Source: Phallus indusiatus
Lineage: Eukaryota; Basidiomycota; Agaricomycetes; Phallales; Phallaceae
Length of the DNA: 64,000 nucleotides
Assembly: GCA_027605045.1 (NCBI GenBank)
Contig: JAQFWX010000043.1
Location: forward strand, 264,098-328,097
Direction: 5' to 3'
Shown here: one piece after another, positions 36,817 through 49,170 of the stretch
Layout of the letters: each line of letters begins with the position of its first letter
Numbering within the stretch: position 1 is the first letter of the stretch
Notes under the pieces: model-generated
Database searches by the model: none
Told to the model about the DNA's origin: nothing
What the model saw: only the letters and a program-made list of their open reading frames with translations
Made by a program: the position numbers and the translations under genes

Positions 36817-39800
36817 TCAAAAAACCTCGTTGTCTTCATCAATACCACCGCCACAGCCACCAGGACCACCATCATCATTATAAGCATCAAAAGCATCCCT
36901 CTCTTCATCCTCCTCATCAAAACTGAAATCAACTTTTCCTGATTTCTCAGGACTCAAACCCAAATCAACACACCCCCCATGCATCCCCCGTTTCAAAAAC
37001 ACAATCGTCCCATTCTCCGACATCTCACTCCTCAAATCGTTCAACTCGAGTCGAATAGATATATCAAGCTCTTCGCACTCGATAACCTCCTCTCTCGTCA
37101 AATCGCGTGTATATTCTTCTCCTGTTTCTTCGTCGTAACATATCTTGTAAGGCGTCGAGAGTGCCCAGTATGTAGGCATGTATGCAAGATTGTCGGCTTT
37201 GTCCGCTTCGAAGACGTGTATTGTGTTTTGGGTTTCGGCGAAGCGGACGCGACGACCACGACGGTCGGGGTTGTTTGAGAATATGGATGAAGACGCGGGG
37301 AGACTGTTGAACGAAGAACAAGTCTTAGAGAAAACGCGCTAGATAATGAAAAAGAAAACACTCACGGGCGCGACTTGCTTTCACCGACATCTTCCCTCGT
37401 ATGAGAGGTCGGAGTAAACAGCCCTATCCCCATACGTCTCTTCCTCCGCTCTTCAGCCATCCATTTAACCCGCTTCATCAATTTCTCTCTCTGAACTTCA
37501 ATCTCTTCATTCGTCAACCGTGTCTCCTCATCATCCTCGTTGACGGCGGCTGTGGCGGTATCATTCAAATTCTCGTTATCATTCTCGTTATCGTTACTGT
37601 TGTTGTCGTCATGGTTGATATCCTCCCAAGGCCTTTCTCTCTTGGGCTTCTTGTTCTCGTCTTGAACCCGATCGAGTCGCGGTGGTTTACTTCTGCTCAT
37701 ACTCTTGCGTCTAATCCTCCTCAAAAGATTCTCGTTTAGCGTTTGGAGGTCGTTCCCAGGTAATGGCCGAGTCGACGAGTCGTCGCTGTGGCTGCTAGTT
37801 GTGGTAGAAGACGACGACGACGAAGCGCCGCTAGGTTCGCTCCCCGTGTATATAGTGAATTTAGGTCGTGGGGGTAAAGTGGGGAGCGATGGCGGTGGAG
37901 AGGAACTCGGCTCCGAATCAAATTCAAAAGGATCGTATGGTTTGTCGTTATCGTCATCGTCGTGGTCGTCGTTATTGACATCGTTCTCATTCTTCTCATC
38001 GTTAGCGTCGTTATTGTCGTTATCGTGTCCCGCGTATACTTTGGATGTAAGTTTCGGCCACGAGTCGAACTCGAATGGCTCATAGCCCTCGCCGTCACTG
38101 TCCTCCTCCTCCTCGCCGCCCTCGGCTGCTTCACGATCGCCGTCCCCCCTGCGTCCTTCGCTTGGCTGATGCTGAAGCGGAACCGCGGGGAGGGGGGCCT
38201 CCTCGTTGCTGCTGTTGCTGCCGCTCGCTGTGATCGCGCCCTCGGAGGACGGGGCGCTCCTGCTGGTGCTCAGCATGCTGAGGCTCGCTTCATTGAGGAG
38301 GAGCGGGTTCAGATGCTGGTCCCCCAGCACGCACCGTTCGATCGAGGTGAATCGATCGTTCGGCGAGCCGAAGGATGGACGACGGGACATTATGGGTGCG
38401 GATGTGGATGCGGGTACGGGTGCGGGACTGGTGGACGGCATAGATGGATTGTCGAGTGGAGGCGGGCTGGAAGTCGGCGTGGAAGTCGGGGAGAGGGATG
38501 TCGTGGAGTGAAGTGGTGCCAGTATAGCGCGTAGTTGGATGGAGTCGGGTGATTGATTATATGTTACCGGCGGGCTCGATGACTGGCTGGAAGGAGTCGG
38601 TGGTCCAGATGCCCCGGAACTCGTTGAGGACGGCGGACTATCATAAGTCTGCCGTCCTTCGACGACCCGTCTCCTTCTGGCCACGACGAAAGGAGGAAGT
38701 GGAGTGAGGATTCTTGTACCGGGGGACGACGCGTTTGGCGTAGCAGTTTTGTCGTTTAGAGAATTGGAGAGGTATAACGGCCTGGGCGTGGTATTTGGAA
38801 GGCGGGGTGTCGCTGGCGATGATAAACTCGGGGAGCGTGGAGCGATTACTTGCTTAGACGAAGATTTAAACTGAAATGGTAATTCGAATACGTGATTTTG
38901 AACCGGTTTTGGTGTCGGTGTTCTGACCGGTTTAATATTTCTAGAAAAGAGGAACAATAATAACCCGGTGAGAAAAACGTCAGAGATTTTGTTTTTCTAT
39001 CGGTACTTACGAAAAGCAAGAAGAATCTTCGCGTAAAATGGACGCTGGACCAGAAGTTCTAGAAAAGGTCAGCAACTAGACATTTCACCCGAGAGAGACC
39101 TTTCACTCACTCAACCAAGAAGGATTTATTTGGTGTAGTATTTTCAAAAACGTCATATAATATTTTTCTTAAAAATTCGCTAGATTAGCTTGGAACAGTT
39201 ATTGAGGACGGCAGCGTACCGAGCAGAATTAACCCTTATAGTATCATCCCCGTGCTTATTCAAGACAGCGGATATATGATTGGAATGTGACTCTGTATTA
39301 ATTTTGGAGATATCTTTGAAAATCGTAACGTTGTTACTATTAGAATTCGAGTGGATTGCACTTGTTTCGGCGGTGTCGCGGGGAATGGAAGGAGTGTGGG
39401 TGTTATGAGCTGTAGTTGTGAAAACGTCGTTGATAGTACCGGGTATTAACGATGCCCTTGCTGTTGGTTGTAATCTTAGAGAAGATGGGGGTGTGATACG
39501 AGGGAATGATCTAAACGGGCTTTGAAGGGGGAAACGATATGAGTTTTCTGAGTGAGTCTCCATCAAGAACAGTCGATACTTGCCTATTGGTAACCGCGCT
39601 TTGTGTACTACTCAGGCTCGAAAGACGTGAGCGAGCAGTTTGATAGCCGGAATCGGCAGATACGTCAGATCTGGGAAGGATTATAATTTGTGAGTGAAAC
39701 GAATGTCAAGAGAAGACGAGAAAAATGAGTTTAATACTTGATAGATGACCTGGACCTTCGAATCACGTCCGACTGACGGCTGAGAAGGATTCTGTATTAG

Positions 39801-39916
39801 CACAAATGACACGAAAGATCGAGCGTGTCTGAAACATACCGGGAGAGAGTCTCTGTTGGGGAAGATGGGATATCACCTGGTAGTGGTTCGGAAACCAAAA
39901 GACGATGTTTAGGCAT
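36817..39916 (-). CDS. 895-residue disordered protein with RVxF motif, function unknown
   Basis: Eight exons (39840-39916, 39738-39791, 39584-39670, 39220-39510, 39111-39179, 39011-39058, 37366-38940, 36817-37303) sum exactly to 895 residues. No named domain is recognised. The N-terminal part is Ser/Arg/Thr-rich with short basic motifs. A middle block (about 175-205, FLRKILYDVFENTTPNKSFLVE) looks ordered. The large exon is Ser/Pro- and Asp/Asn-rich, with two repeated YEPFEFDSWP / YDPFEFDSEP segments. The last exon starts with RRGRRVRFAE (about 748-757), an RVxF-type protein phosphatase 1 docking motif, and ends acidic (FDEEDEERDAFDAY). One intron uses GC-AG ends (see the intron entry). A cell-cycle or cortical scaffold role would fit the composition but is only inference. 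Confidence 0.75.
39511..39583 (-). other. GC-AG intron, 73 nt
   Basis: The donor GCAAGT after AATAG and the acceptor CCCGTTTAG before ATCATTCC are the only pair that keeps frame between the two flanking exons. The alternative acceptor at CACTCAG breaks the frame, and reading through meets a stop within 26 codons. GCAAGT is the normal consensus for GC donors. Confidence 0.75.
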
Positions 39917-40072
39917 GGTTGTGAATGCCAAGGGACTATCGTCGACAATATTCTTTGTGATTTTTGGGGTATTATTTGCTTGTTTCTCTCCTGTAGGACG
40001 ACTTTTGGGAGACGCTCGACTACGCGAGTTTATGAGTGGATGGGACGCGCCTAGTGCATATAAGGAGGGGAC

Positions 40073-40597
40073 TTACCGAGTTCTGCAACGTGATATTAAA
40101 GACTTGAAGCAGTATCTCACGAACTCCCAAATGACGATTACGAGAAGAGCGGACAAGACATATCGGGAGAGGGGTGTGGGGCGAGGCGCGTTATAGAAGA
40201 ACGACTTGTTAGATGATGCCGAAGGCAAAAGACCATGAGCGAAAGGGTCTGAGGAGTAGGCTGCTGCGCGATAGCGATCACCAATGTTCTCCATGCCGCG
40301 GTACGGTTTAGAAGAAATCATAAACGCGTCGTCAGGTCCCGATGATGAAGGGCCATTTTGGGCGGGTGGCGTCGTTGTCTTTGCAGACGATTGACGTTGC
40401 TTCTCGTGATTTTGATCTTTGGGGGAGTTTTGGCGGGGTTTAGAAGAAGATGAGGATGAGGGGGAATCGAGGGAGGGGTCGTAATGAAGCGGGGGGATGA
40501 TGTCGTTGTCGATGTTGTTAATCCAAAAAAGAAATACGCCTCCGAAGAATCCGCTGAGTGACATGACACACAAGAACATGAAATCAAAATAATCCAT
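40073..40597 (-). CDS. Small two-helix membrane protein, function unknown
   Basis: A single-exon frame of 174 residues. One hydrophobic helix is at residues 7-27 (FLCVMSLSGFFGGVFLFWI) and another near 147-167 (YVLSALLVIVIWEFVRYC). Between them lies a Ser/Pro/Lys-rich disordered loop containing SSKPYRGMENIGDRYRAAAY, the most ordered segment. A C-terminal Arg/Lys tail follows the second helix. The start at 40597 is the first ATG; a GTG-initiated extension is not needed. It is likely a fungal-specific membrane protein. It is on the same strand as the disordered-protein gene but separated by 156 bp, so not necessarily linked in function. Confidence 0.6.
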   Translation of the reverse strand: MDYFDFMFLCVMSLSGFFGGVFLFWINNIDNDIIPPLHYDPSLDSPSSSSSSKPRQNSPKDQNHEKQRQSSAKTTTPPAQNGPSSSGPDDAFMISSKPYRGMENIGDRYRAAAYSSDPFAHGLLPSASSNKSFFYNAPRPTPLSRYVLSALLVIVIWEFVRYCFKSLISRCRTR

Positions 40598-41006
40598 AGT
40601 GGTGAGAATGGGGTAAACAATAAGGGCATAAGCCAAAATGGGTGGGTGGCGGAGGGGGTAAACGTTGAGGGGGAGAAGGAAAAAGGACGCAAAATTGGTT
40701 AAGTGTGACAGCCCCGGCGGGGGGTGAATGGATACTCCCCCTACAGTGGCACGCGTTGTGACACGTGATTTCACCTTACTACTTAGAAATCAAATATCCC
40801 GTACAACTGGATCTGTTAGGGTCGATGCTCTGCAACCCTGTGCTATGTCTTATCCCCGGGAAACACGACAATAGCAAAGCAAGTTTTTTATTTATTCTGT
40901 AAACAAACAACTGAAGAGAAAAATACATCTGACAAGAGCAGCGATTTAATAGCACCAGAATACACCGAATTAAAAAATTCATGTCTCGTTAAGATCATCA
41001 TCGAAA
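40598..41006. other. Intergenic region, 0.4 kb
   Basis: It carries the promoter of the small membrane protein gene and the 3' flank of the OPT transporter gene, both minus strand. An ACACGTGATT element lies near 40762. No further gene is seen. Confidence 0.5.
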
Positions 41007-44000
41007 TCACGCCTCTTGTTGTGTAAGTTTGCAGTAGTCCTGGAAAACAAGATCATTGATTATTAGTTACCGGGAGAGCATACTTTGGAGTTTCATCAGA
41101 ACGCACCGCATTGCCAACCGGGTTCAAAGCCCAACTAAGCGTGTGTTAGTGTTTCGGAAAAATAAATAAATGACAATTAATAAACATACTTAGGGAAGGC
41201 TACAGTAAGTCCACCCGCACCAGCCAGAGTAAACTTGAAGAAGAAACTTAGTCATCAGTTCATATATTCAGAGCCAACTCACCGAGAATATGAACACAAA
41301 AATCTGTGCTCCGCCATCAATAGCAGCTCCGAAAAGATACTACAAATAAGAGAAAGAAAAAAAATTAAATCAAGAACTCTACAAACAACTTATTTTTAGA
41401 AGTCATTACACGTACATTGTACTTCCGGAACCACCCAGCGCGGTATCTTCGGATATAAAAGTGCGAAGTCAATCCGATCGCCATCCAAGTATTAATGTAG
41501 CCGTTCGTTCCGCCAGCCAAATCACCGATATAACCTTATCGCCACAAAAAAAAAAAAAGCAAATCAGGAAAACCATGAATTGTAATAAAGAATCGACTCA
41601 ACTGGCTAAAATCGCGGTATTGACTGATTTGAGCCAGTTCCATTTGAGTTTCTTGTACATCACCCACGGAATAACGGGGAGTGCCAGTCCGATTACAATG
41701 CCGATGGGAACGATGAAATAAGGTCCGTGAGGTCCGTCTTAATGTCGGATGTGAGTGATTCCAATACAGTGCAAACGAGCTAATTGATCTTACAGATTTC
41801 TTTGCCGAGAGCTCCCCAAAGAACAGCTGCAAGCCAAAATGTCAGTGACACTACAAGGCACACGAAAACAGAGACACCAAAAATACCATTAGCATTAAAA
41901 GATTGAATTTGCTGACCACTCCAAACACGCGTTCCTTGGTTGCTCAACTATATCAAAATTAGTAACGGATAATCCTTTTAGTAGCCTATACATACGAGGA
42001 TCGTTCGTTCGTTGCTGACGACAATTTGCATGATCACATCTAAAGTTCATATGAGAAATGTATAGCAGAAGAGATTTAGAGCAACAACTGACAATTCAAA
42101 ATGGCTCCAACCATCGTTCCAGTGACCTGGACAATGAACGTAGCCTAAACAAACCGATCAGAACTTCTGAATCAAGAGAACTGAAACGTAATAAGGCATA
42201 CGCGAGGAGGCACTAAAAATCAAGAGTTAGTCAACAACAAGGAAGATACATAGCACTCGAACGACGCACGTTTAGTGTATTGACCCAACTTCAGATCGGA
42301 AAGCATCGATGTAGCTTGTGAAAGAGAAACACTTGAATACAATTGGAAGTACTGAAAAAGACCACTCGTTTCAGGCTCGATTCTCTAAACCAGGATGTAA
42401 AAAATAAAACGCACCATGTTGGCTTGAGATGATCCTGGAACGAGAGCTGCTCCCAATATTTGGAAAAGGTTTTGCATGACAGGTGTCCAGCTGTTATCGT
42501 CGTTTTCAGAGCACAGTTATAGGATTAAAAATCAATGTCACTTACGCAAAGATGGCGTTCATGGCTCCATAGAATGGTAAAGTCAAAACAGAGAATGCCA
42601 AAGCCACTATCAAAGACCACCAAGGCAATCTTGAAAAAAGCAAGAAGTTTAACAACTTGAAATGCAAATGCGATGAAATGAAACTGTTCTTACTGTGATT
42701 TTTCAGTGTGTATGCAAACCACTGGTGATCATGTTAATTTTCAAAAGACACATGTAAGCGCACGTTTCGACGTACTAGCAACGACAAATGCTAAAATGAT
42801 TTCACTTATCAGAATGCGGACACAATCACGAGATCGTGATAGACTAACCTGAGAGTGCAGTACCACCGTACCACCACATTGGGACTTGATTCGCGAATCA
42901 GCAATAGTTTTAGAAATGATGCTGCATTATCTTTACCTTCAGGATAACGCTATATCGAAATTCATGGGATTAAATCTTGTAGCATTAAGGAGAACAAAAT
43001 TCTTACCTTCATCTTCTTGTAATGAGGATCCTCAACACCATTGCCCTTGAAACTTAAAATTTATATATATAAGTAACGTCTCGCGATCTTTTTTTTTTAA
43101 AAAAAAACATACTAATCCGCAAATGCACCATAAAGCTCTCTACCATGCCTATCAACAACAAGAAAAAAACACGCTCTAGCACTGCTATTGGCTAGAGAAA
43201 AGGTCCGCAAAACGTACCATAACAGAATATGAACAAAGGTCCCCCCTGTTCCAAACGAAAATTAGCATATGTCATGATGGGGATTGAGGTCAAAACTTGC
43301 CAATGGAAAGGTTCAATCCCAAGTTGTAAATGACCGTAGAACCACTCTGCCAAGGTTGTCCGATTATCTCAAAAGCGGTACGATTCAATGAGAAATCACT
43401 GTTAGCAAAAGAATGTCAACGGAACGGTTTCATAAAAGAACGTTTATAGTTTGTTCAACGTACGGGTTCAAAATAGCAGTTTGATTGTAAACTGTCCCAT
43501 TTTCGACTGCGATTCATAGTTATTATGAAGTTGCACAGATTGAAATCCTGTAATAAACTCACAAAACAAGTTTTGACTGATGAAAGGGAAGTTTTTCGAA
43601 TGCCATACGTCTCCCGCAAAGATCAGTGGAAGAAGGAGATAGTTGATTGCCCATCCCACGTAAACTAAGATAAAATTTAATCGACAAATAAGGTTAAGAG
43701 CAGCCAAATGTGATTTTTTTTACCGGAAATTTGGGTTACGAGAGGTTGATAAAACGGTGCACTCGTGATATCTATTTCAATTAGATTAGGAGGAGAATTT
43801 TTTAAACAAACCTGGTTTTTTTTTTACTTACTTGCCCAATCAAGTCCGAAACCGAGAAGACCCATTCCTTCGTTACCTTCCGCACCACCGAAAATGTAGG
43901 ACACCCAATTCGAATCGCGAACCGCGAGACAAACGATATTGAATGATCCGAGAAGAGGTGCAATGAACTGTGTGTATAACGCACATGATTAATATTAAGC

Positions 44001-45336
44001 GATTATCATGGCATTGCCAAAAGAATTCTTACCTCCGGGAACCACTAACATATATAATAAATAAGCACGTCCAAATTAGTACCAAGTCAATTAAATGAAA
44101 ACCAGACTCGGAATCTCCGAGCTTACCTCATACACGAAGCTATATTGTGATTATCAAAAGTTTTGTAAATATACTGGCGTACCCGGTTGAAACACAAAAA
44201 GGCTGAAAATAGACAACTCACACAACACCGAGAACGATCCAGAAAAATCGTAACCTGATCGAGGTTTTTTAATGAGATTTTGATATCTTTCTATTTCCGA
44301 GAAAAAACGGGGAGAGATATTTACCGTTTCCCTTGTAATAGCTCTCCCTTTGAACGGTGCAAGACATCAAACAAGTTGACGTAGATTAAGTTTTGAGGGT
44401 AAAGCATCGTTGTTGGGTATACAAGGAAGGATCCTAAGTTAATGTTAAGGACGGGATCTTGGTTGGGGAGGGGAGAGAACGTACTGAACATTCCGGCGAA
44501 GCCGTAGCCTAGCAATTGAGAGGCGAAGAGGGTGAAGATAGCATTACCCGCCTGTGATAAGTAATCAATAACAGTCCCCATTACTACGACCGACACGTAC
44601 GTTGACCGTGATATTGTAGAACAAGTCATCGGACGCAAAGACAAAGCAGGCCAGTGCGGCAGTTGCAGCAGTATTAGCCATAATTTGAGCAGCGACATGT
44701 TCCTTAATATCTGCAATGCAAAAAAAAAATATATTGTTAGAACATCATGTGATTTCACATCGGGGGAAGGGAAGGGGGGCTTACTGAAAGGACCGGGATT
44801 GACAAAGTTCCAGAATAAATTGTTTCTGTGGAATCTCGATCCGGGACCGGGAATAATGAATTCGAAGACTTTGCCGATCATGTAGGCGAGTAGTTGCAGG
44901 AAGAGAGCAGATACGGTGATAACTTGTGGACGGAATTGCTAGGAGAGAAGTTAGGTTTGGGGGTTTAAATGTATCTCTCCAAAGAGGTACTTACGAAGAG
45001 CATTCCGAGCACTGCACCAAACGCCGCCAAACCAAGACCGGCAACCCACATTCGAAGAGTATGAACAGGCAAATCGGGGTCATCTTCAAGACTGACAAGA
45101 GCGGTGGAGAAATCTGCAGCGGTTTCGAGAACCTTTTCTTTACCAGACTCGGTATAGAGATTGTCTTCGGCATCTAAAGCGACGTCGGGGCTGAGCGTCG
45201 CTTCGAGCTTGTCGATGTCTTTCTCGTCGCTGCTGAATGAGACTGAAGTGCGGTTGACATAGCTTGGAGGGAGCTCGGCTGCCAGTTCGACAGCTTCGCC
45301 CCTGTCGTGGACTATGTTCTCTTCGAGACGGGTCAT
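41007..45336 (-). CDS. OPT-family oligopeptide transporter
   Basis: A heavily split gene with more than twenty short exons, read from 45336 down to a stop at 41007 (final residues DYCKLTQQEA). The N-terminus is acidic and cytosolic. The body reads as roughly 14-16 hydrophobic segments. Recognisable OPT blocks include RMWVAGLGLAAFGAVLGML, NPGPFNIKEHV, YPQNLIYVNLFDVLH, GFGLDWADI, LPLIFAGDVWHSKNFPF and WHGRELYGAF. These proton-coupled plasma-membrane transporters take up tetra- and pentapeptides or glutathione-like and siderophore-like compounds. I checked the splice pattern only at sampled exons, so the complete model should be treated as approximate. The 5' exon (to about 45000) and the stop region are the most certain. 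Expansion of OPT genes is common in litter- and wood-decaying fungi (family knowledge). Confidence 0.88.
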
Positions 45337-46894
45337 TCGTGAGAGGGACCAGGCAAGGGGAAAGGTGCGAGGAAAGGGGGGGGGAGGTGGGGTCCAAGGG
45401 AGGGGACTAGAGAAGAAATAGAAGGAAGCTTCTCTTATATTGAGTTGTGCTTAGGAACCACCAGCATGAGACGTCAATAATATAATGTCTCCTCCTAGAC
45501 GCTCGTCATCTCGCCATAATTAAGCAATCATTTGTTATAATGCGTTTTATTAAAGCAATTGGAGCTCACACACGATATGAGTAAAAATAGAGTGTTAGGC
45601 ACAGGTGAATCCCCATTTTCTTTCAATCCACTAGCTGCCGGAGCCAGCGGAAGGGAGCGGATCTCAGGTCGGATACATTCGAAGTTGGAGTCTAGGCGTT
45701 ATGTGGCAACAACAAGTTGGATAGATAGAGAATCGGCCGTGTTGCGAGCCAGTCTCACTTTTGAACAATGTATTCGGAAAAGAATGGGTCGACGAATCCA
45801 CCGGCGGTGCGGAAGAACATCAAAGATAGCACATCGAGAGCACATGGTTGACCTGTTATGGTTCCTGACATATGAATATCGTAAGTAATCTGGATTTGGG
45901 ATTATATAGTGCGATGGACGAATATGATTTTCTCTTTTGATTTGAGCTGGCTAGCCATTATTGTTTGAAAAAAAAGGCCGAGATAGAAGCACGTTTCGAC
46001 AGGCGTTTGCCATAAACTCTGTACCGCGTGACATGTGGTGTGTTGTTACGCGCATCCTCGGAAACCCTTTTATCCTCCTCATGACGAGAAGTCGGATCCA
46101 GTAATGATGTTGTTGTATATTTACCAATACGTATGTATCATATAGAAATGATACCTGTGTTTACAGCTGAATTCAGTCGTTTAGAATGCAGGTGTATTAT
46201 TGGATGGCCCCGAGTCTGCTCCAACTTTAAAAAAAAGTAACACGTGCTATGAACAGGAGAAAAGAAAGAGCACATTAAGGAACGAACATTGCTGTCTCAT
46301 TTCCTCTGTTTCAACTTGACAAGCTCCATCGAGAATAGTGGGGTTGGGGTCGTGGTTTGTTTGTGTGCGAGTCGGAGGAAGCATACGGCGGTGGTTCAAA
46401 GTTTTTTCTTTTTTTTGTCATAAAGAAGTCCTAATGCTTACTCATCCGATCCGACCGCTTAGTAGTACAATCTGGCACAACCTGAATACTTTCATGCATA
46501 CCAATACCAATAATTTGAAAATTGCCATTATTTAACATCAAAGAATTCCCTCAGTCGTGCCCAAAGATTCCCACTGACCAAGGACTATGAAAATTCTTTA
46601 GAATAGTCTGACGTTCCAAGACCCCTTCAGAGCCTTTCCAGCTTCCAGAGCCAAGCTAATGATCAGGCAGCGCTTTGTCACTGCCTCCCCGGTTTAGTCA
46701 TCGAAGACGGAAACGCATACTCAACTGGGATTGACTTTCGCCTTAACATTGCCTGTTCGGGAAACGAAGAGCGATCGGATTACATACGCAGTATACTCAC
46801 GTCACTCAGCGTTCTCCCTCGCTCGGACCTTTATAAGGATTCTCGACGTACATACCAAGAGAATGCAACAATTCAAAGTTAAACAGTTTCCAGG
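45337..46894. promoter_or_regulatory. Divergent intergenic region between OPT and first MFS gene
   Basis: About 1.56 kb without a supported gene separates the minus-strand OPT start from the plus-strand MFS start. A plus frame at 45559-45888 has no family resemblance. The region should hold both promoters. Confidence 0.5.
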
Positions 46895-49170
46895 ATGTCG
46901 AGAAACGACATTGAAGCCTCAGAAAGCAACCTTCACGGTGGACAGTACTCACCAGACGCGAATTCGCTGGAAAAGAGTTCTCCAATCATTACTTTGGACG
47001 ACAGCGAGGATCCCAAGAAGATGTCAAACCTTAAAAAGTACTTTATTATTCTAGTAATTTTTACTTCGGCCAGTACGAATCTTTTTTTCCCTTCTCTTCT
47101 TCCTCGCGCCCACTGATCGGTTTCTGGCAGCCTGCGTAACATGTGCCTCGTCCATAGTGAGTAGAGAAGACACGAATCCTCTCTCTCTTTTTTTTCTTTT
47201 TTTGCATCATGATTGAAACACGTCTCGCGATACATTTAGGCTGGTACAACAGAACCGGGCGTACAACGGGATTTACACGTCTCTCACGAAGTTGCTATCT
47301 TGGGTATATCACTATATGTCTTCGGTCTCGGATGTGGCCCCCTTTTACTCGGTCCTTTATCCGAATTCTATGGCAGAAACATCATTTATCGTGTTTCGTA
47401 CACCATATTCTTCGCTTTCCAATTTCCTATCTCATTTGGTAGAAGCGCTGGTATGTCTTTAATATCTTCAGTGTACCTCGGTAACACTTCACATCACTGA
47501 TGGGGGACTTACCTGTCGTTCTGTCAGCCGTTTATCTTGTATTCCGGTTTCTTGCTGGTATTGCTGGTGCTGCCTTTTTGAGCGTAGCCGGTGGCTCAAT
47601 TACCGATATCTATGATAATGCATCTGTTGCAAAGCAAGTGCCATCCTTATCTTGCCGCTTTATGATGAAGTCAACTAACTAAAATCTGCCGGATAGTCCA
47701 ATGGCTGTGTATACTTTAGGTCCATTCTTAGGTCCCGTTTTAGGTCCGGGCTATGCCGGGTTAGTACATATTTTCTTTCGTTTTATATTTAGAAGAGGGA
47801 ACCTTTTAAGCTCATATCACCGAATACAGGTTCGTAAATCAAGTATGTATTTGCTTTCCTGTATGCTACTTCTTTCATAAATCCTCATTCAATGCATCAA
47901 ATAATCAGCACGTCAACTGGCGTTGGACTTACTACGTGATCACAATATGGTCTTTTATACAACTCATTGCCTTAATGGTCCGCCTTTCATATTTTTGAAA
48001 ACCATAAATTTGGATGTTGATGTTCTAAACCAGTTTATCCCCGAAACATATACACCAGTTTTGTTACGTAGAAAAGCCGCCAGGTACGTTTTTTCTGGTT
48101 GTCAAGGTTTCTCCGATGTTTGATTCCCGTCTTCTTTTTCTGTTTTTTTTTTCAAAGGCTACAAAAAGAATCAGGGGACGCAAATTTACAGGCCGCCAAT
48201 GATGTACCTTATTCGACCGTATTACATTCCGTTTTAATTAGCTGCTATCAACCGTTTAGTGAGTAAATGAATTGCAAGTATATGCTATCATTTTGGCTGA
48301 TGTTGATTGTTGATAGAAATTCTTCTCCGCGAACGTATGGCATTTCTCCTTGACCTCTGGAGCTCCCTCATCCTTGGAATTCTATATTTGACTTTTCAAG
48401 CTTTCCCGATTATATTTGGCACCGTCCATCATTTCAATATTCAGTCCACCGGTCTAAGCTTTGTTGGTCTAGGAATCGGCATGTTTATCGCCCTGTTGAC
48501 CCAATTTTTCTACTGGAACAAGCATGTGTTTTTTTCTTTTTCGTCTGGCTGCGCAAATCTTAAATCTCATGCTTCTTTTTTTTCCTTGCTCAGGGTTTTC
48601 CGGAGGCACGCACTCAAAAACAATGGAAATGCTCCACCAGAAGTACGTTTACTGATCGGGATGCCCGGGGCGGTTATAGCGCCTATAAGCTTGTATTGGC
48701 TAGCATTCACGACTTACGCTCACGTGCACTGGATTGCTCCGATGCTCTCAACTGTTCTGTAAGCATTTGATTTATTTCCCCCCTTTCGGAATTTTCTGAT
48801 TTTCTGATCTCATCTTTCCAAAAACCAAAAAGTCTGGGAATAGCCGTTTTGTATACTTTCACTTCGGTGTTCACATTCCTCGTCACGGCTTATCGACCAC
48901 ATGCAGCATCAGCTATGGCTGGCAATAGCTTTATGCGTTCCAGTTTTGCTGGAGCTTTTCCCCTATTCGCTGGGGCTATGTATAACCGTCTAGGAACCGT
49001 CGGTGCAACGGCTTTATTGGCTGGTTTAACAACGTTACTAGCGCCATTACCGTGAGTAATGATACATAAAATTTTTTTTACGTTTTCATTCTGGATCTTC
49101 TTTATCTAGATTTGTTTTCTATAAATATGGACCTCAGTTGAGACAATCTTCAAGGTTCGCTGACCGATGA
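46895..49170 (+). CDS. MFS transporter, DHA1 drug:H+ antiporter type (tandem copy 1)
   Basis: A multi-exon gene of about 500 residues with 12 predicted helices. The hydrophilic N-terminus ends in LDDSEDPKKMSNLKKYF before helix 1. The DHA1 family signature between helices 2 and 3 reads GPLLLGPLSEFYGRNIIY. VNWRWTYYV, FIPETYTPVLLRRKA and the C-terminal AVLYTFTSVFTFLVTAYRPHAASAMAGNSFMRS are also typical. Proteins of this type export drugs, polyamines or secondary metabolites at the plasma membrane. It contains a 13-nt microexon (near 47830-47842) and a GC-AG intron (donor GCAAGT near 47633). It is about as close a paralogue to the downstream copy as the matching intron positions suggest. It ends FVFYKYGPQLRQSSRFADR. 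Substrate is unknown. Confidence 0.88.
47633..47695 (+). other. GC-AG intron in MFS copy 1
   Basis: The intron begins GCAAGT after ...GTTGCAAA and ends GGATAG before TCCAATGG; a CTAAC branch-like element precedes the acceptor. Splicing restores Asn-Pro-Met-Ala-Val-Tyr-Thr, matching copy 2. At the same position copy 2 has GTACGC after GTCGCAAA. Confidence 0.8.

Noticed and set aside
36322..36820. Several 100-160 codon minus frames rich in Leu/Ser/Phe
   Set aside because: They are translations of the AG microsatellite and its pyrimidine-rich complement, not genes.
45559..45888. 109-codon plus-strand frame between OPT and MFS genes
   Set aside because: Arg/Ser-rich with no recognisable motif; lies in the divergent promoter region.
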